A stretch of DNA of 64,000 nucleotides from Desulfobaculum xiamenense. GTDB taxonomy: Bacteria; Desulfobacterota; Desulfovibrionia; Desulfovibrionales; Desulfovibrionaceae. Both the position numbers and the translations under genes were made by a program. Shown piece after piece: positions 35,793 through 44,576 of this stretch (positions are counted from its first letter, which is position 1; every line of letters starts with the position of its first letter). The stretch covers positions 787,019-851,018 of the forward strand of contig NZ_JAATJA010000001.1 of NCBI RefSeq assembly GCF_011927665.1, in the 5' to 3' direction. Below the pieces are notes generated by a model. It saw nothing but the letters and a program-made list of their open reading frames with translations. It was not told the origin of the DNA and searched no databases.

Positions 35793-36248
35793 TCAACGCC
35801 GGCCGACGAGCCGTGCCCGGAAATCCTCGATTATCCGCGCATGGTCGAAGGCCAAAGGCGTAGGAAGGGATTCGAGCGGGAAAAAGCTGGCCGCACCGGC
35901 GTCATCGCCCGCGCAGAGCGCATCGGGATCCGCCGTGCGTCCGGTGAAGACCACGCTCAAGGTATGCATGCGGGGGTCGCGCGCAGGATCGGAATAGACA
36001 CCAAGCAACCCCGTCAGTTCGACATGCAGCCCGGTTTCCTCGTACGCCTCGCGAACGGCCGCCTGTTCGACCGTTTCGCCGCAGTCCACGAAACCGCCCG
36101 GCAAGGCCCATCCAGACGGCGGATTCTTCCGCTCCACCAGGACGATCCCAAGACCGGGCTCATGAATGACAACGTCAACCGTGGGGACCGGATTGCAGTA
36201 TTCCTCAATGACCCCGCCACAATGAGGACAAGACGCGATTTTGAGCAT
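35793..36248 (-). CDS. Nudix hydrolase with N-terminal zinc ribbon
   Basis: A 151-residue protein with a Cys-rich N-terminus (CPHCGG at 7-12, then C near 18) like the zinc ribbon of NudC/NADH pyrophosphatase-type proteins, and a complete Nudix box, [18 protein letters not shown]...EETGL, which holds the metal-binding glutamates. Substrate unknown; ADP-ribose, NADH or ADP-sugar are possible. ADP-glucose cleavage would be relevant because the gene precedes glgA on the same strand, but this is not shown by sequence. Start ATG at 36248; an upstream frame to 36380 overlaps the divergent gene. Confidence 0.85.
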   Translation of the reverse strand: MLKIASCPHCGGVIEEYCNPVPTVDVVIHEPGLGIVLVERKNPPSGWALPGGFVDCGETVEQAAVREAYEETGLHVELTGLLGVYSDPARDPRMHTLSVVFTGRTADPDALCAGDDAGAASFFPLESLPTPLAFDHARIIEDFRARLVGRR

Positions 36249-36332
36249 ATCTTGCGTTCTTCGAAATTTTCCTGTCTTCTCTGTTACGTTGCGCGCACAC
36301 CGCGCAGCCGCCACAAAAGGTCTCCAGCAGCA
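36249..36332. promoter_or_regulatory. divergent promoter region, Nudix/glgA versus GT9
   Basis: An 84-base AT-richer gap between two divergent genes; it must contain promoters in both directions. Individual elements are not clear. Confidence 0.45.
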
Positions 36333-37310
36333 ATGGGAACCAAGCAAGTATACAAAGATGTAAGCCATATGCAACGGCAACTCAAGGTCATTCTGCTCGG
36401 ATGCGGAGGCATGGGCGATTTTCTATGCGCATGGCCCGCCATACGCTCGATCGCCCTACATTATGCGCCACAAAGCATCATCCACGCCGGGAAATCGGAG
36501 CATGCGGAATGGCTTGCGCCACTTGGCATTGCCAAGCCCGGCATGGCGCTCGCCGACGCGGTGATGCGCCTGCACGCCGGACACAACACGCTCCCCACGC
36601 CAACGCGCATCCTCCGGTTCGGACTGGAGACGCCGCAAACCGCCATGCCCGTCGATCACCACACGGAATTTATCCCCGGCATCGACCCCGTCGGACACAT
36701 CCACGTACGCGAAGCATATCTGCGCGCCATCGCCGATCTCGGCATCGCCCCTCGGCACGACTGGGCCGAGGCCTTCCGCGAGCTGTTTGCGACCAACGAA
36801 TGCTCTCCGGCAGAAAAACTGCACGCCCTCGTCTTTCCGGGGGCTGGGCATCCAGCCAAGCGATGGAGCCTCGTCAAATTTTTTGAACTGGGCAAAAGGA
36901 TAAAACACTTCGGGTTGGAGCCGATTTTCGTCCTCGGACCTGCCGAGCGCGAGCAAGGGCTCGACGCCGCCGGATTCCGAAGCGTCACGCCATCCACGCC
37001 GGGTGAACTGCACGCCCTGATGCGCACCGCCCGCGTGGTCATCGGCAACGACTGCGGCCCCATGCACCTTGCCGGAATGCTCGGCCTGCCGGGAGTGGCC
37101 CTGTTCGGCCCCGTACCGCGCCACACATGGGCTCCCGCCCATCCGGTGCGCTCGCTTGCAGCCACGATTCCCTGCCGCCCCTGCACCCTCACGACCCGCC
37201 ACATCCCCTGCCGCCACGAGGCTCCCTGCATGCAGGCGCTGGACGTCGAGAACGTCTGGCGGGAATTCCTCGACGTGTTGAACGAAACCCCAAAGTTCCG
37301 AACGCCATAA
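36333..37310 (+). CDS. family 9 glycosyltransferase (heptosyltransferase-like)
   Basis: A 325-residue GT9 enzyme, the family that adds heptose or related sugars to LPS inner core. The N-terminal strand [21 protein letters not shown] (part) matches the GDxL loop; the donor domain has [33 protein letters not shown] and [12 protein letters not shown]. Near the C-terminus a Cys-rich loop (IPCRPC, then C...C) is present, as in several GT9 proteins. ATG at 36333 has AAAGG 12 bases upstream; an ATG at 36369 is an alternative. A strong hairpin follows immediately. Confidence 0.88.
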   Translation: MGTKQVYKDVSHMQRQLKVILLGCGGMGDFLCAWPAIRSIALHYAPQSIIHAGKSEHAEWLAPLGIAKPGMALADAVMRLHAGHNTLPTPTRILRFGLETPQTAMPVDHHTEFIPGIDPVGHIHVREAYLRAIADLGIAPRHDWAEAFRELFATNECSPAEKLHALVFPGAGHPAKRWSLVKFFELGKRIKHFGLEPIFVLGPAEREQGLDAAGFRSVTPSTPGELHALMRTARVVIGNDCGPMHLAGMLGLPGVALFGPVPRHTWAPAHPVRSLAATIPCRPCTLTTRHIPCRHEAPCMQALDVENVWREFLDVLNETPKFRTP

Positions 37311-38023
37311 CGACAAAAGCCAGCTTCCCGGGGGCGCAACCCGAAGAAGCTGGCTTTTGCAAAACAAAGAAGGATGATTGGGTATTAGCAACATGCGGGC
37401 CAAACCAGACCACGGCCTTCATTTTTCAATTTATACCTTGAAATACAACGTGTTGCACAACTCAACATTTTCAGAACTCGCTGGTTTCTCCGCCAAAACT
37501 GGTCAAAAAACTTGAACCGTTCCCCCGAATCCCCGCCATTTGCCCCGTTTCCGGTCAAAGCTTTTGAACCACCCGCCACACAGGGCGAAAGCCCGATGCG
37601 CCAAACGCCACAAAAAACAAAAACCGGCTTCCCGGGGGGCGCAACCCGAAGAAGCCGGCTTCTGCAAAACAAAGAAGGATGTTTTGGTATTAGCAACATG
37701 CGGGCCAAACCAGACCACGGCCTTCATTTTTCAATTTATACGTTGAAATACAACGTGTTACACAACTCAACATTTTCAGGACTCGCTGGCTTCTCCGCCC
37801 AAACTGGTCAAAAAACTTGAACCGCTCCGAGAATCCCCAGCGTTTACCCCATTTCCGGTCAAACTTTTTGAACCGTCGCCCCAAACGCCTTTCGCAACGG
37901 GGTAATTTCGGCGCCGATTCGCGTCGGGCGGGGAAGCCCGCTTCCGCGAAACGATACGACAAGGCCCCCGCACATACGCACGGGGGCCTGCTTCATGAAA
38001 GGACTGCCACTCGGGCAAAAGGA
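37311..38023. repeat. two tandem copies of a ~305-bp repeat in a 713-base non-coding stretch
   Basis: Copy 1 starts near 37,315 and copy 2 near 37,619, with an offset of 304-305 bases that holds over long runs (for example the segment containing ATTAGCAACATGCGGGCC occurs at about 37,386 and 37,691). Each copy begins with a hairpin, continues with an AT-rich part and ends with a degenerate GGTCAAA-(A)CTTTTTGAACC-type motif that also recurs within the copies. Short frames inside (for example minus strand 37,385-37,708) lack ribosome-binding sites and shift between copies, so I do not call genes. Copy 2 decays towards 37,890. Confidence 0.85.
37315..37358 (+). terminator. hairpin after the GT9 gene (first repeat copy)
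   Basis: Perfect 12-bp arms (37,315-37,326 and 37,347-37,358) starting four bases after the stop codon. The right arm ends in four T residues. The same structure with compensating changes occurs at about 37,618-37,662 in the second repeat copy. Confidence 0.7.
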
Positions 38024-38644
38024 TCAGATCACGCGCCGGACGGTGAAGCCCACGGCCTCCAGCCGCTCCACGGAGACAGCCCCCTCGCGATAGACCGCGA
38101 GCCGCCCCTCGCCCTCGACGCCAACCACGGTGGACGGCAGGCCACCCGCAGGCCACGGGCGCTCATCGAGCACGAAGTCCGCACCCGCGCAAAGTCCGGC
38201 ATCGAGCTGACCGGGCACGCACACGGCGGGCTGACCGCTGATGTTGGCGCTCGTCGCCACGATAGGCCGTCCGGTCCGACGCGACAGTTCGGCCGCAACG
38301 GGGTGCGGCGTGACACGCACGGAGGTCAGGCCACGGCGGTCCTGAATCTGGGCGGGAAGGCCCGCACGCGCGGGAACCAGCACGGACAGCGGACCGGGCC
38401 AGAAATGTTCGGCGAGGACGGAAATCTCCTGCGGGGACCAGTCCGTCACCAGGGAAAGCTGGGCGGCATCGGCCACCAGCAGGGGAAGCGGCTTGGACGG
38501 ATCACGCCCCTTGAGGGCATAGACCCGCGCCGCAGCGGCGGCATCCAGACCGTCGCAACCGATCGCATAGAGCGTCTCGGTGGGATAGACCAGCACGCCC
38601 CCGTCGAGAATCACCCGACAGGCGCGCTCCATGGCGGAATTCAT
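38024..38644 (-). CDS. Sua5/YrdC-family L-threonylcarbamoyladenylate synthase
   Basis: A 206-residue protein of the YrdC/Sua5 fold that makes threonylcarbamoyl-AMP for tRNA t6A37. Landmarks: VLVYPTETLYAIGCDG, ALKGRDPSKPLPLLV (the KxR and ATP-binding part), FWPGPLSVLVPA, VRVTPHPVA and the SANISGQP loop. Size matches the short YrdC form without the Sua5 extension. ATG at 38644 is in an ATGA overlap with the RNA methyltransferase upstream, so both are translated as one unit, a link that fits a shared role in tRNA modification. Confidence 0.9.
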   Translation of the reverse strand: MNSAMERACRVILDGGVLVYPTETLYAIGCDGLDAAAAARVYALKGRDPSKPLPLLVADAAQLSLVTDWSPQEISVLAEHFWPGPLSVLVPARAGLPAQIQDRRGLTSVRVTPHPVAAELSRRTGRPIVATSANISGQPAVCVPGQLDAGLCAGADFVLDERPWPAGGLPSTVVGVEGEGRLAVYREGAVSVERLEAVGFTVRRVI

Positions 38645-39240
38645 CTCGTGCACCACTCGTCAACCATCTTGTCCAATGTTTCGGAATCGTACGTAGGCTG
38701 GTCATACATGCCCTTGGCCATGCGCTGACGATAGGCCTCGTACAGGGTAACCGCCGCAGCCACGGAAACATTCAGGCTCTGCACCATGCCCTGCATGGGA
38801 ATGTAGACCTGATCCGCGGCCAACCTGTCCAGTTCGGCATCCACCCCGCGGTGCTCGTTGCCGAGCATGATGACCGTGGGCAGCGTGAGGTCGCAGTCCA
38901 TGAGCGGACGCGCCGTCTCGGAAAAGCCGGTGGACAATATCTGATAGCCCTCGGCGCGCAGGCCGCCAATGAGCGCCTCGGCATTGGTATGCCGCTGGCA
39001 CTCCACCCATTTCTTGGCGGAGCCGGACGCCTTGCGCCCAATGTTCGGAAAGGCCGTGTCCGTATAGTAGAGGTGCACGCGCGGAACCCCGAAGGCGTCG
39101 CAACTGCGCAGGATGGCGGAAACATTGTGAGGATCCCATATATTGGCGAGTATGAGCGATAGATCGTTCTGCCTGCGCTCAAGAACCGAGCGCATCCTGT
39201 CCCTGCGTTCCGGGGTACGGCACTGTGCGAATTTCCTCAT
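38641..39240 (-). CDS. TrmH-type SpoU-family RNA 2'-O-methyltransferase
   Basis: A 199-residue SPOUT methyltransferase. The three SpoU motifs are visible: NIWDPHNVSAILRSCDAFG (motif 1, catalytic Arg and Asn), PTVIMLGNEHRGVD (motif 2, SAM knot) and IPMQGMVQSLNVSVAAAVTLYE (motif 3, in part). The N-terminal ERRQNDLSLILANI start is TrmH-like, so tRNA Gm18 is the probable target. ATG at 39240 with AGGAG upstream; longer frames are artefacts. Confidence 0.9.
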   Translation of the reverse strand: MRKFAQCRTPERRDRMRSVLERRQNDLSLILANIWDPHNVSAILRSCDAFGVPRVHLYYTDTAFPNIGRKASGSAKKWVECQRHTNAEALIGGLRAEGYQILSTGFSETARPLMDCDLTLPTVIMLGNEHRGVDAELDRLAADQVYIPMQGMVQSLNVSVAAAVTLYEAYRQRMAKGMYDQPTYDSETLDKMVDEWCTR

Positions 39241-40119
39241 CCTGCTCCTCGCTGTTGGGGTGCGCGGCCAGCGGCCATCCTCATGTTCGGTGCGATTCGT
39301 ACACTTTTTCCTCGAAAATGAAAATCGCCGGAAACGCAACCAGCTCTGTCGCCAACCATGAGACATGAAGCACGCCAATGCCAAGCGGGCATCCATCACC
39401 ACACCGCTCGACAGGCCGACACGCTCCCGCAGCAGAACGTTCCCTACAGAGAACACACTTCTTTCCGGAAAAAACGGCCAAGCACGGATGTTTCTGCCGA
39501 TCGTCCTACAAGCGGCACCACGTCACACCTTGCGCAACTTTTCACAACTGTCAGGATGCCGTCAAAAGCAAGGCAATCACTGCATTACGGAAAAAAAGCG
39601 GCACAATTGGATTGATTTTTTCGGGATTAGCTGACAAAAGACTTTCACCGCCAATTGTTCTTTTTTTCTCAAGACCTGTGCTTTCGTTTCGCCTGGAAGG
39701 TGCCCCTCCCGGACATGACGAACGTGCTGAAGGCCAAGCGGAAAAGGCGAAACGGACAGACGTGTTCGGATCGTCCACCGCCAAGGCGAACGGAGTACCA
39801 CGCAGCTTGCCCAGCTTCGCGAGACAATGCTCCGATCAAAGGCTTGCGACCACCGTGCATACCGCCAACTTGCACACGTGGTCTAACCTGCATGGTTCGA
39901 GGGCCATCGGCCCACACCGCCCGAACCCTGCGTAGCCCGCCGAAACGGTTTCCCCGCCTTGGTCACGCGGCATGCACAAGCCATCGCATCGACGGAAGGG
40001 TGCCCAATATCTTCCCGACAATGTGGGGGTCTTGAGGTGTGACACAGTTGGACGGGCAAACGACGACTGTTTGCTTGCCCACCACCCCTCTAACGCTTGT
40101 TGTCTGACGGAGGATCTTG
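39241..40119. other. 879-base stretch without a credible gene
   Basis: Between the divergent trmH-like gene and the DASS transporter. Frames up to 185 codons exist but have no ribosome-binding sites, no family resemblance and non-protein-like composition. An AT-rich island at about 39,430-39,690 contains an 8-bp inverted repeat (ACAATTGG at 39,603 with CCAATTGT at 39,651) followed by a T-run at 39,659-39,667. The last 100 bases form the leader of the transporter, with GGAGG before the ATG and a small GCAAAC/GTTTGC hairpin near 40,060. An unannotated small RNA would fit here but is not shown. Confidence 0.5.
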
Positions 40120-41604
40120 ATGGTTGAAAAAGCAAAGGCCGCCGTTGAGGAAGTGATGTTCGATAAGACGCGGCTCATCGCCATGCTTACCGGTGTCCTT
40201 CTCTTCGTCGTGGTGTACTGGTCCCCCATGTGGGCCGACGCCATCGACCCGGCTGGCAAGCACTTCGTGCTTACTCGTGAAGGAAAGGGTGCCCTTGCCG
40301 TATTTCTGCTGGCAGGCACCTGGTGGGTCTTCGAAGTAGTCCCCATCGGCGTGACCTCTCTCATGATCGGCATCCTTCAGGCCCTGTTCCTGATCCGTCC
40401 GGCCAAGGTCGCGTTCAAGGACTTCATGGACCCGTCCGTGATGTTCATCTTCGCCTCGCTGGTCATCGGCGCGGTCTTCACCAAGACCGGCCTCACCAAG
40501 CGACTTGCCTACAAGATGCTCGCCATCGTCGGCGAACGCACGTCGATGATTCTGCTCGGCACGTTCGTCGTCTGCGCGGCACTCACCCACATCATGGCCC
40601 ACACGGCGGTCGCGGCGACCCTGTATCCGCTGCTGGTGGCCATATACAGCCTGTACACAGATGAAACCGAACCCACCAAGTTCGGCAAGGCCCTGTTCAT
40701 CGGCATGGCCTACGTGGCAGGCGCAGGTTCCATCATCACCCTGCTCGGCGCGGCTCGCGGCGCCGTGGCACTCGGCTTCTTCAAGGATATCATGGGGCAG
40801 GAGATCAGCTTCTTCACCCTGACCTACTACATGGCTCCCATCGGCTGGCTTATGACCTTCCTGCTGTGGGGATTTTTCATGCTGGTGCTGCCCCCCGAGC
40901 GCAAGACCATCCCCGGCCTGCGCGAAAAGGCGGCAAAGCTCAACGCACAGCTCGGTCCCATTACCCGCAAGGAAATCATGGCCGCGACCATCGTTGGCGC
41001 AGCCATCCTGATCATGAGCCTCAGGTCGTTCATCCCAGTGCTCAAGCCCGTGGACAAGACGGCCATCATCCTGTGTTCCACCGTCCTCTTCTACGTCTTC
41101 AAGATTCTTGACCTGAAGGACCTCGAAGAGGTGCCGTGGAACATCATCCTGCTCTTCGCGGGTGCCATGAGCATCGGTTTCTGCCTGTGGGAAACCGGCG
41201 CGGCCAAGTGGCTCGCCGTGAACTGGCTCGTACTCTTCGAAACCGCCCACTGGTTCGTCTTCGTGATGGGCATCGCCTTCTTCGTCATGGTCATGACGAA
41301 CTTCATCATGAACGTCGCGGCGATTGCCATATCGCTGCCCGTTGCGCTGGTCATCGCCCCCTATCTGGGTGTCACCGGCGAAGTGATCCTGTTCGCCTCC
41401 CTGATCGTGGCAGGCATGCCCTTCCTGCTGCTCGTCGGCGCTGCGCCAAACGCCATCGCCTACAACTCCGGGCAGTTCACCAGCGGCGAATTCTTCAAGT
41501 ACGGTGTGCCTGCCAGCATTCTGCTGCTGGCTGTCACCGCATTTGCGGTACTTATCCTGTGGCCCATCATGGGTATGCCCATCACCCTGCCGGTAGGCGG
41601 CTAG
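40120..41604 (+). CDS. DASS/SLC13-family anion transporter
   Basis: A 494-residue inner-membrane permease with about 11-12 hydrophobic segments, related to CitT/NadC dicarboxylate or sulfate carriers. The C-terminal repeat keeps the AAPNAIAYNSG motif (441-451). The paired Ser-Asn-Thr signatures that bind Na+ and substrate in characterised members are replaced: AHT at 160-162 and MNV at 397-399, and the first repeat's PPN is ARG near 212. This suggests altered coupling or substrate. ATG at 40120 has GGAGG upstream. A hairpin follows the gene. Confidence 0.85.
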   Translation: MVEKAKAAVEEVMFDKTRLIAMLTGVLLFVVVYWSPMWADAIDPAGKHFVLTREGKGALAVFLLAGTWWVFEVVPIGVTSLMIGILQALFLIRPAKVAFKDFMDPSVMFIFASLVIGAVFTKTGLTKRLAYKMLAIVGERTSMILLGTFVVCAALTHIMAHTAVAATLYPLLVAIYSLYTDETEPTKFGKALFIGMAYVAGAGSIITLLGAARGAVALGFFKDIMGQEISFFTLTYYMAPIGWLMTFLLWGFFMLVLPPERKTIPGLREKAAKLNAQLGPITRKEIMAATIVGAAILIMSLRSFIPVLKPVDKTAIILCSTVLFYVFKILDLKDLEEVPWNIILLFAGAMSIGFCLWETGAAKWLAVNWLVLFETAHWFVFVMGIAFFVMVMTNFIMNVAAIAISLPVALVIAPYLGVTGEVILFASLIVAGMPFLLLVGAAPNAIAYNSGQFTSGEFFKYGVPASILLLAVTAFAVLILWPIMGMPITLPVGG

Positions 41605-41634
41605 GCGAGGCGCTCATGAACAGCTAGAATACAA

Positions 41635-41673
41635 TACGGCCCCGAAGGTTCATTGCCCGCCTTCGGGGCCGTA
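41635..41673 (+). terminator. hairpin after the DASS transporter
   Basis: Perfect 14-bp stem (41,635-41,648 with 41,660-41,673), 11-base loop, 30 bases after the stop codon. No T-run follows, so termination may be partial and allow read-through into the beta-helix gene. Confidence 0.6.
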
Positions 41674-41710
41674 CAGCCTGAACCGGTTATCGATGGAGGG
41701 AAGCAAACGC

Positions 41711-43162
41711 ATGAACCAGCTCCAGAAACTGCTGGAAAGCATCGTCACCCGCGTCAACGTCAACCTGCGCGAATTCACCGACGTGGGTCCGCACATCCGC
41801 AATCTTGTAGACCGCAAGCGACTGTCCGGCTTCTACGCATTCTACGGACTGACACAACACCATCCGCTCTATTTCAAGTTCGTGGAATCCTGCTTGTCCG
41901 GCACATATTTCCTCGGGAAATGCGATACAAGTCGCTCTATCATCTACAAAAGCGACATCCGCGGCGACGAGCTCAAGCGCCGCGGCGACGTGGTGACTGT
42001 CGGCGGCCTGAAGGTGCGCCTGCTCAGCGACGAATTCATCTCCATCCGCGACAGCTATCTCGTAAAAACCCTCGTGCACAACCATTCGCACGATCTGGAA
42101 AACCTTGAGAAGTTCGCCATCCGCAACACCGTGGCCCTGCACTGGTCCAACATCCACGGTTCGCCCATGGAAGGCTGCTTCCTCGGCCCCTTCGCCACGG
42201 TCGACCTCACCAGCGCGCACAACTGCGTGTTTGGCTCCTACTCCTACACGCAGGTCGGCGACATCTCGAACACCTACGTGAAGCCCGGTCGCGTGTGGAT
42301 CAAGTCCGAAGGCGAATTTGAATTCAACTACCAGTTCGACGAGGACGTCCTCCACCAGTACGTGGCCTACGAGACCGGAAAGCCGCCCAAGGGAATCCTC
42401 ATGGACTACGTGGAGGACCGCAAGGCCGACTTCCTGCCCATCTACAGCTTCGTGCAGGAGCACCCGGTACCCGTGCCCCCCGGGGCGTCCCTCTCGCCCT
42501 ACGCCGTGGTCAAAGGGCAGACCCGCGTGGACCGCAACGTGCTCGTGGCGCAGCGCGCCTACCTTGAGGAGGCATGGCTGGGCGAAGGCTCCAACGCGCA
42601 GGAAAACTGCTACATCGTCCACTCCAGCCTCGAAGCCGAGGACGTCACCGCGCACGGCGGCAAGATCATCCACGCCCACCTCGGCAGACACATCTTCGTG
42701 GGCTTCAACGCATTCCTGCACGGCACGCCGGAGAATCCGCTCCAAGTGGGCGAAAACTCCATCATCATGCCGCACACCATCATCGACGCGGACGAGCCAC
42801 TCGAAATTCCCGCCGAAACGCTGGTCTGGGGCTACATCCGCACCGCCGCGGACCTCGAACAGAACTCCATATCCCTAAAGGAACTGGAAGACATCACCGA
42901 CGGCCTCGAAATGGGTGCCATGCGTTTCAGCGGCAACGGCAAGATTTTTGCCAACGTCTTCCGCGACCGCATCCGGCACATCCTTGAGGAAAACGGCGCG
43001 TTCTACACCCCGACCGGAAACAACGCTGGTCACGCCCAGAAGAATCAGGAAATGGCCTTCAACATCATGCAGCCCTACCCGTCCGGTGACCTTGAGGGAC
43101 TCTACCCGGCCCTTGAGATCAACCCGACGTCCGTGGACTATTTCGCGCCCATCGAAGACTGA
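41711..43162 (+). CDS. left-handed beta-helix (hexapeptide-like) protein of unknown function
   Basis: A 483-residue protein. The region from ~130 to ~390 shows irregular hexapeptide-like turns (NTVALHWSNIHGSPMEGCFLG shortened: VALHWSNIHG, CFLGPFATVDLTSAHNCVFG; and LSPYAVVKGQTRVDRNVLV, NSIIMPHTIIDAD), the pattern of left-handed beta-helix acyltransferases, gamma carbonic anhydrases and sugar-nucleotide enzymes. Several histidines (HNHSHD, IIHAHLGRH) could bind metal. N- and C-terminal helical parts are unassigned. ATG at 41711 follows GGAGGG; an ATG at 41693 is possible. Whether it is an acyltransferase or a metal enzyme is open. Confidence 0.7.
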   Translation: MNQLQKLLESIVTRVNVNLREFTDVGPHIRNLVDRKRLSGFYAFYGLTQHHPLYFKFVESCLSGTYFLGKCDTSRSIIYKSDIRGDELKRRGDVVTVGGLKVRLLSDEFISIRDSYLVKTLVHNHSHDLENLEKFAIRNTVALHWSNIHGSPMEGCFLGPFATVDLTSAHNCVFGSYSYTQVGDISNTYVKPGRVWIKSEGEFEFNYQFDEDVLHQYVAYETGKPPKGILMDYVEDRKADFLPIYSFVQEHPVPVPPGASLSPYAVVKGQTRVDRNVLVAQRAYLEEAWLGEGSNAQENCYIVHSSLEAEDVTAHGGKIIHAHLGRHIFVGFNAFLHGTPENPLQVGENSIIMPHTIIDADEPLEIPAETLVWGYIRTAADLEQNSISLKELEDITDGLEMGAMRFSGNGKIFANVFRDRIRHILEENGAFYTPTGNNAGHAQKNQEMAFNIMQPYPSGDLEGLYPALEINPTSVDYFAPIED

Positions 43163-43186
43163 TCAGCCAACACACGCCACAACAGA

Positions 43187-43221
43187 ACGGGCCGCAGGAG
43201 CATCCTGCGGCCCGTCTTTTT
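43187..43221 (+). terminator. rho-independent terminator of the beta-helix gene
   Basis: Perfect 13-bp GC-rich stem (43,187-43,199 with 43,203-43,215), three-base loop and a following CTTTTT, 25 bases after the stop. Confidence 0.93.
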
Positions 43222-43593
43222 CCCGACGCGGCGATTTTCGTGGCATCGCCCGCCCGCTGTGCTATCATCGTGCGGATTCCACTGGTCACCCCCCACTCGC
43301 TCCCCCACAACCACGTGCAGCGCAATCGACATTCCGGCCTCTCGTCTCTCTAGTGGCCATCGCGACATGTCAGCAACACGACTATTATGGCGGATGCAAT
43401 CACGGCAAACTCACATGCACAGGGGGCATTTCGGCACGATCCGGGGCGGAATTGCGCAGCGCAACGCACAGGTGCAGCGGCGAGAAACCGCATCCCTGCC
43501 CGGTGCAGCCGAGCGCTCACTCGGGAAAAATGGAGAAACACGCACCGATTCAGGTTTTTTCCGCCCGAATGGTATTCAAATATTGTTTCAAAT
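43222..43593. other. non-coding stretch upstream of the antiporter operon
   Basis: No credible gene. The last ~60 bases are AT-rich (ATTCAAATATTGTTTCAAAT at 43,574-43,593) and probably hold the operon promoter, but no convincing -35/-10 pair could be fixed. Confidence 0.45.
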
Positions 43594-43660
43594 AGGGTAA
43601 GCAGACGGGGACTTTTTGGGAGGAGGTGCCCCCAAAAAGAGAAGGAGAGGAAACTTACCC
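43594..43660 (+). promoter_or_regulatory. nested hairpin leader of the antiporter operon
   Basis: Outer arms GGGTAAG (43,594-43,600) and CTTACCC (43,654-43,660) enclose an inner perfect 9-bp stem, CTTTTTGGG (43,612-43,620) with CCCAAAAAG (43,631-43,639). The loop of the inner stem carries AGGAGG. The ATG of the first gene is 37 bases downstream with its own AAGGA, so this element is in the 5' leader and could sense an ion or ligand or bind a protein. No known riboswitch class was matched. Confidence 0.5.
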
Positions 43661-43696
43661 ATATAATTCGTTACTGTTACAAACAAGGATTCGCTC

Positions 43697-44263
43697 ATGG
43701 CCATTTCCAATGACCGTCTTGAGCGGCGGTACGGACCCGCCGCTGGGACAGGTGCGTCCGCCGAGCCGCAGAAGCGGCGCATCGGACCCATGGTTGTCAC
43801 GTTCGTCATCATGGCGATCACATGGGTTGTTCTTTCGGGGCAGTTCGATCCCTTCCACCTGAGTCTAGGGGTCATATCCTGTTCCATCGTTGCCTGGTTC
43901 TCCAGTGACCTGCTCTTCCCGCCACGGGAATCCAGCGGGCCCGATGGTACGTGGATTCGCTTCTGTCTCTACATCCCTTGGCTTCTGGTCGAGATCTTCA
44001 AGGCCAATCTGTGGCTTCTGTACCTGGTCTTCCATCCGCGCATGATGGACCTGATCGATCCCAAGATCATCAAGTTCGACACACGCCTGCGCAAGACCAT
44101 GTCACGCCTTACCTTCGCCAATTCCATCACGCTCACGCCCGGCACCATCACCGTCTATGTGGACGTTGACGGCCGCTACACCGTGCACGCCATCGACGAC
44201 AAGTCGGCGGCGGGTCTGCCCGGCGAGATGGAGGAGAAGGTAGCCAAGACCTTCGGAGAGTAA
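43697..44263 (+). CDS. mnhE: Na+/H+ antiporter subunit E (MrpE/MnhE, MbhA-like)
   Basis: A 188-residue membrane protein with two or three N-terminal hydrophobic segments (MVVTFVIMAITWVVLSGQF, LSLGVISCSIVAWF, then a third in WLLVEIFKANLWLLYLVF) and the conserved soluble tail: SRLTFANSITLTPGTITVYV and YTVHAIDD, typical of MrpE. First gene of a tightly packed operon; AAGGA lies seven bases before the ATG. In Mrp and Mbh complexes the subunit supports assembly and ion transport. Confidence 0.92.
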   Translation: MAISNDRLERRYGPAAGTGASAEPQKRRIGPMVVTFVIMAITWVVLSGQFDPFHLSLGVISCSIVAWFSSDLLFPPRESSGPDGTWIRFCLYIPWLLVEIFKANLWLLYLVFHPRMMDLIDPKIIKFDTRLRKTMSRLTFANSITLTPGTITVYVDVDGRYTVHAIDDKSAAGLPGEMEEKVAKTFGE

Positions 44264-44266
44264 CCC

Positions 44267-44554
44267 ATGGATTCATTCTTCCTGTTCTCCGCCCTGTGCC
44301 TCGTGGCCGTCATGATCATCACCCTGTACCGCACGGTGGTCGGTCCCACGGTTCTCGACAGGCTTTTGGGCGTCAACGCCATCGGGTCCAAGACGGTGGT
44401 TCTGCTGGTCCTTCTGGGCTTCAGTTTCCAACGCGTGGACATGTTCGTGGACATTGCACTGGCGTACGGCATGCTGAACTTCATCGCCGTCATTGCCGCC
44501 AGCCGCTACTTCCAGAAACGAAAGGGACTGCACGACGAGTCCCAGGGCAGCTAG
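44267..44554 (+). CDS. mnhF: Na+/H+ antiporter subunit F (MrpF, MbhB-like)
   Basis: A 95-residue protein with three hydrophobic segments; TLYRTVVGPTVLDRLLGVNA is the conserved MrpF core between helices 1 and 2. It starts three bases after mnhE with GGAGAG upstream. Confidence 0.93.
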   Translation: MDSFFLFSALCLVAVMIITLYRTVVGPTVLDRLLGVNAIGSKTVVLLVLLGFSFQRVDMFVDIALAYGMLNFIAVIAASRYFQKRKGLHDESQGS

Positions 44555-44576
44555 CCCCAACAAAGGAGAGCAAGAC

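Noticed and set aside
35697-36332. Upstream extension of the GT9 gene by about 210 codons
   Set aside because: The extension runs antisense through the Nudix gene and has no protein-like features; the GT9 fold begins near 36,369.
37385-37962. Small frames in the 305-bp repeats (such as minus strand 37,385-37,708)
   Set aside because: They differ in frame and length between the copies, lack ribosome-binding sites and are explained by the repeat.
39860-39925. tRNA-like arm with GGTTCGA
   Set aside because: The surrounding bases do not fold into a cloverleaf and no acceptor stem could be paired.
39378-39935. 185-codon plus-strand frame in the long gap
   Set aside because: No ribosome-binding site, no recognisable domain, composition unlike the flanking genes.
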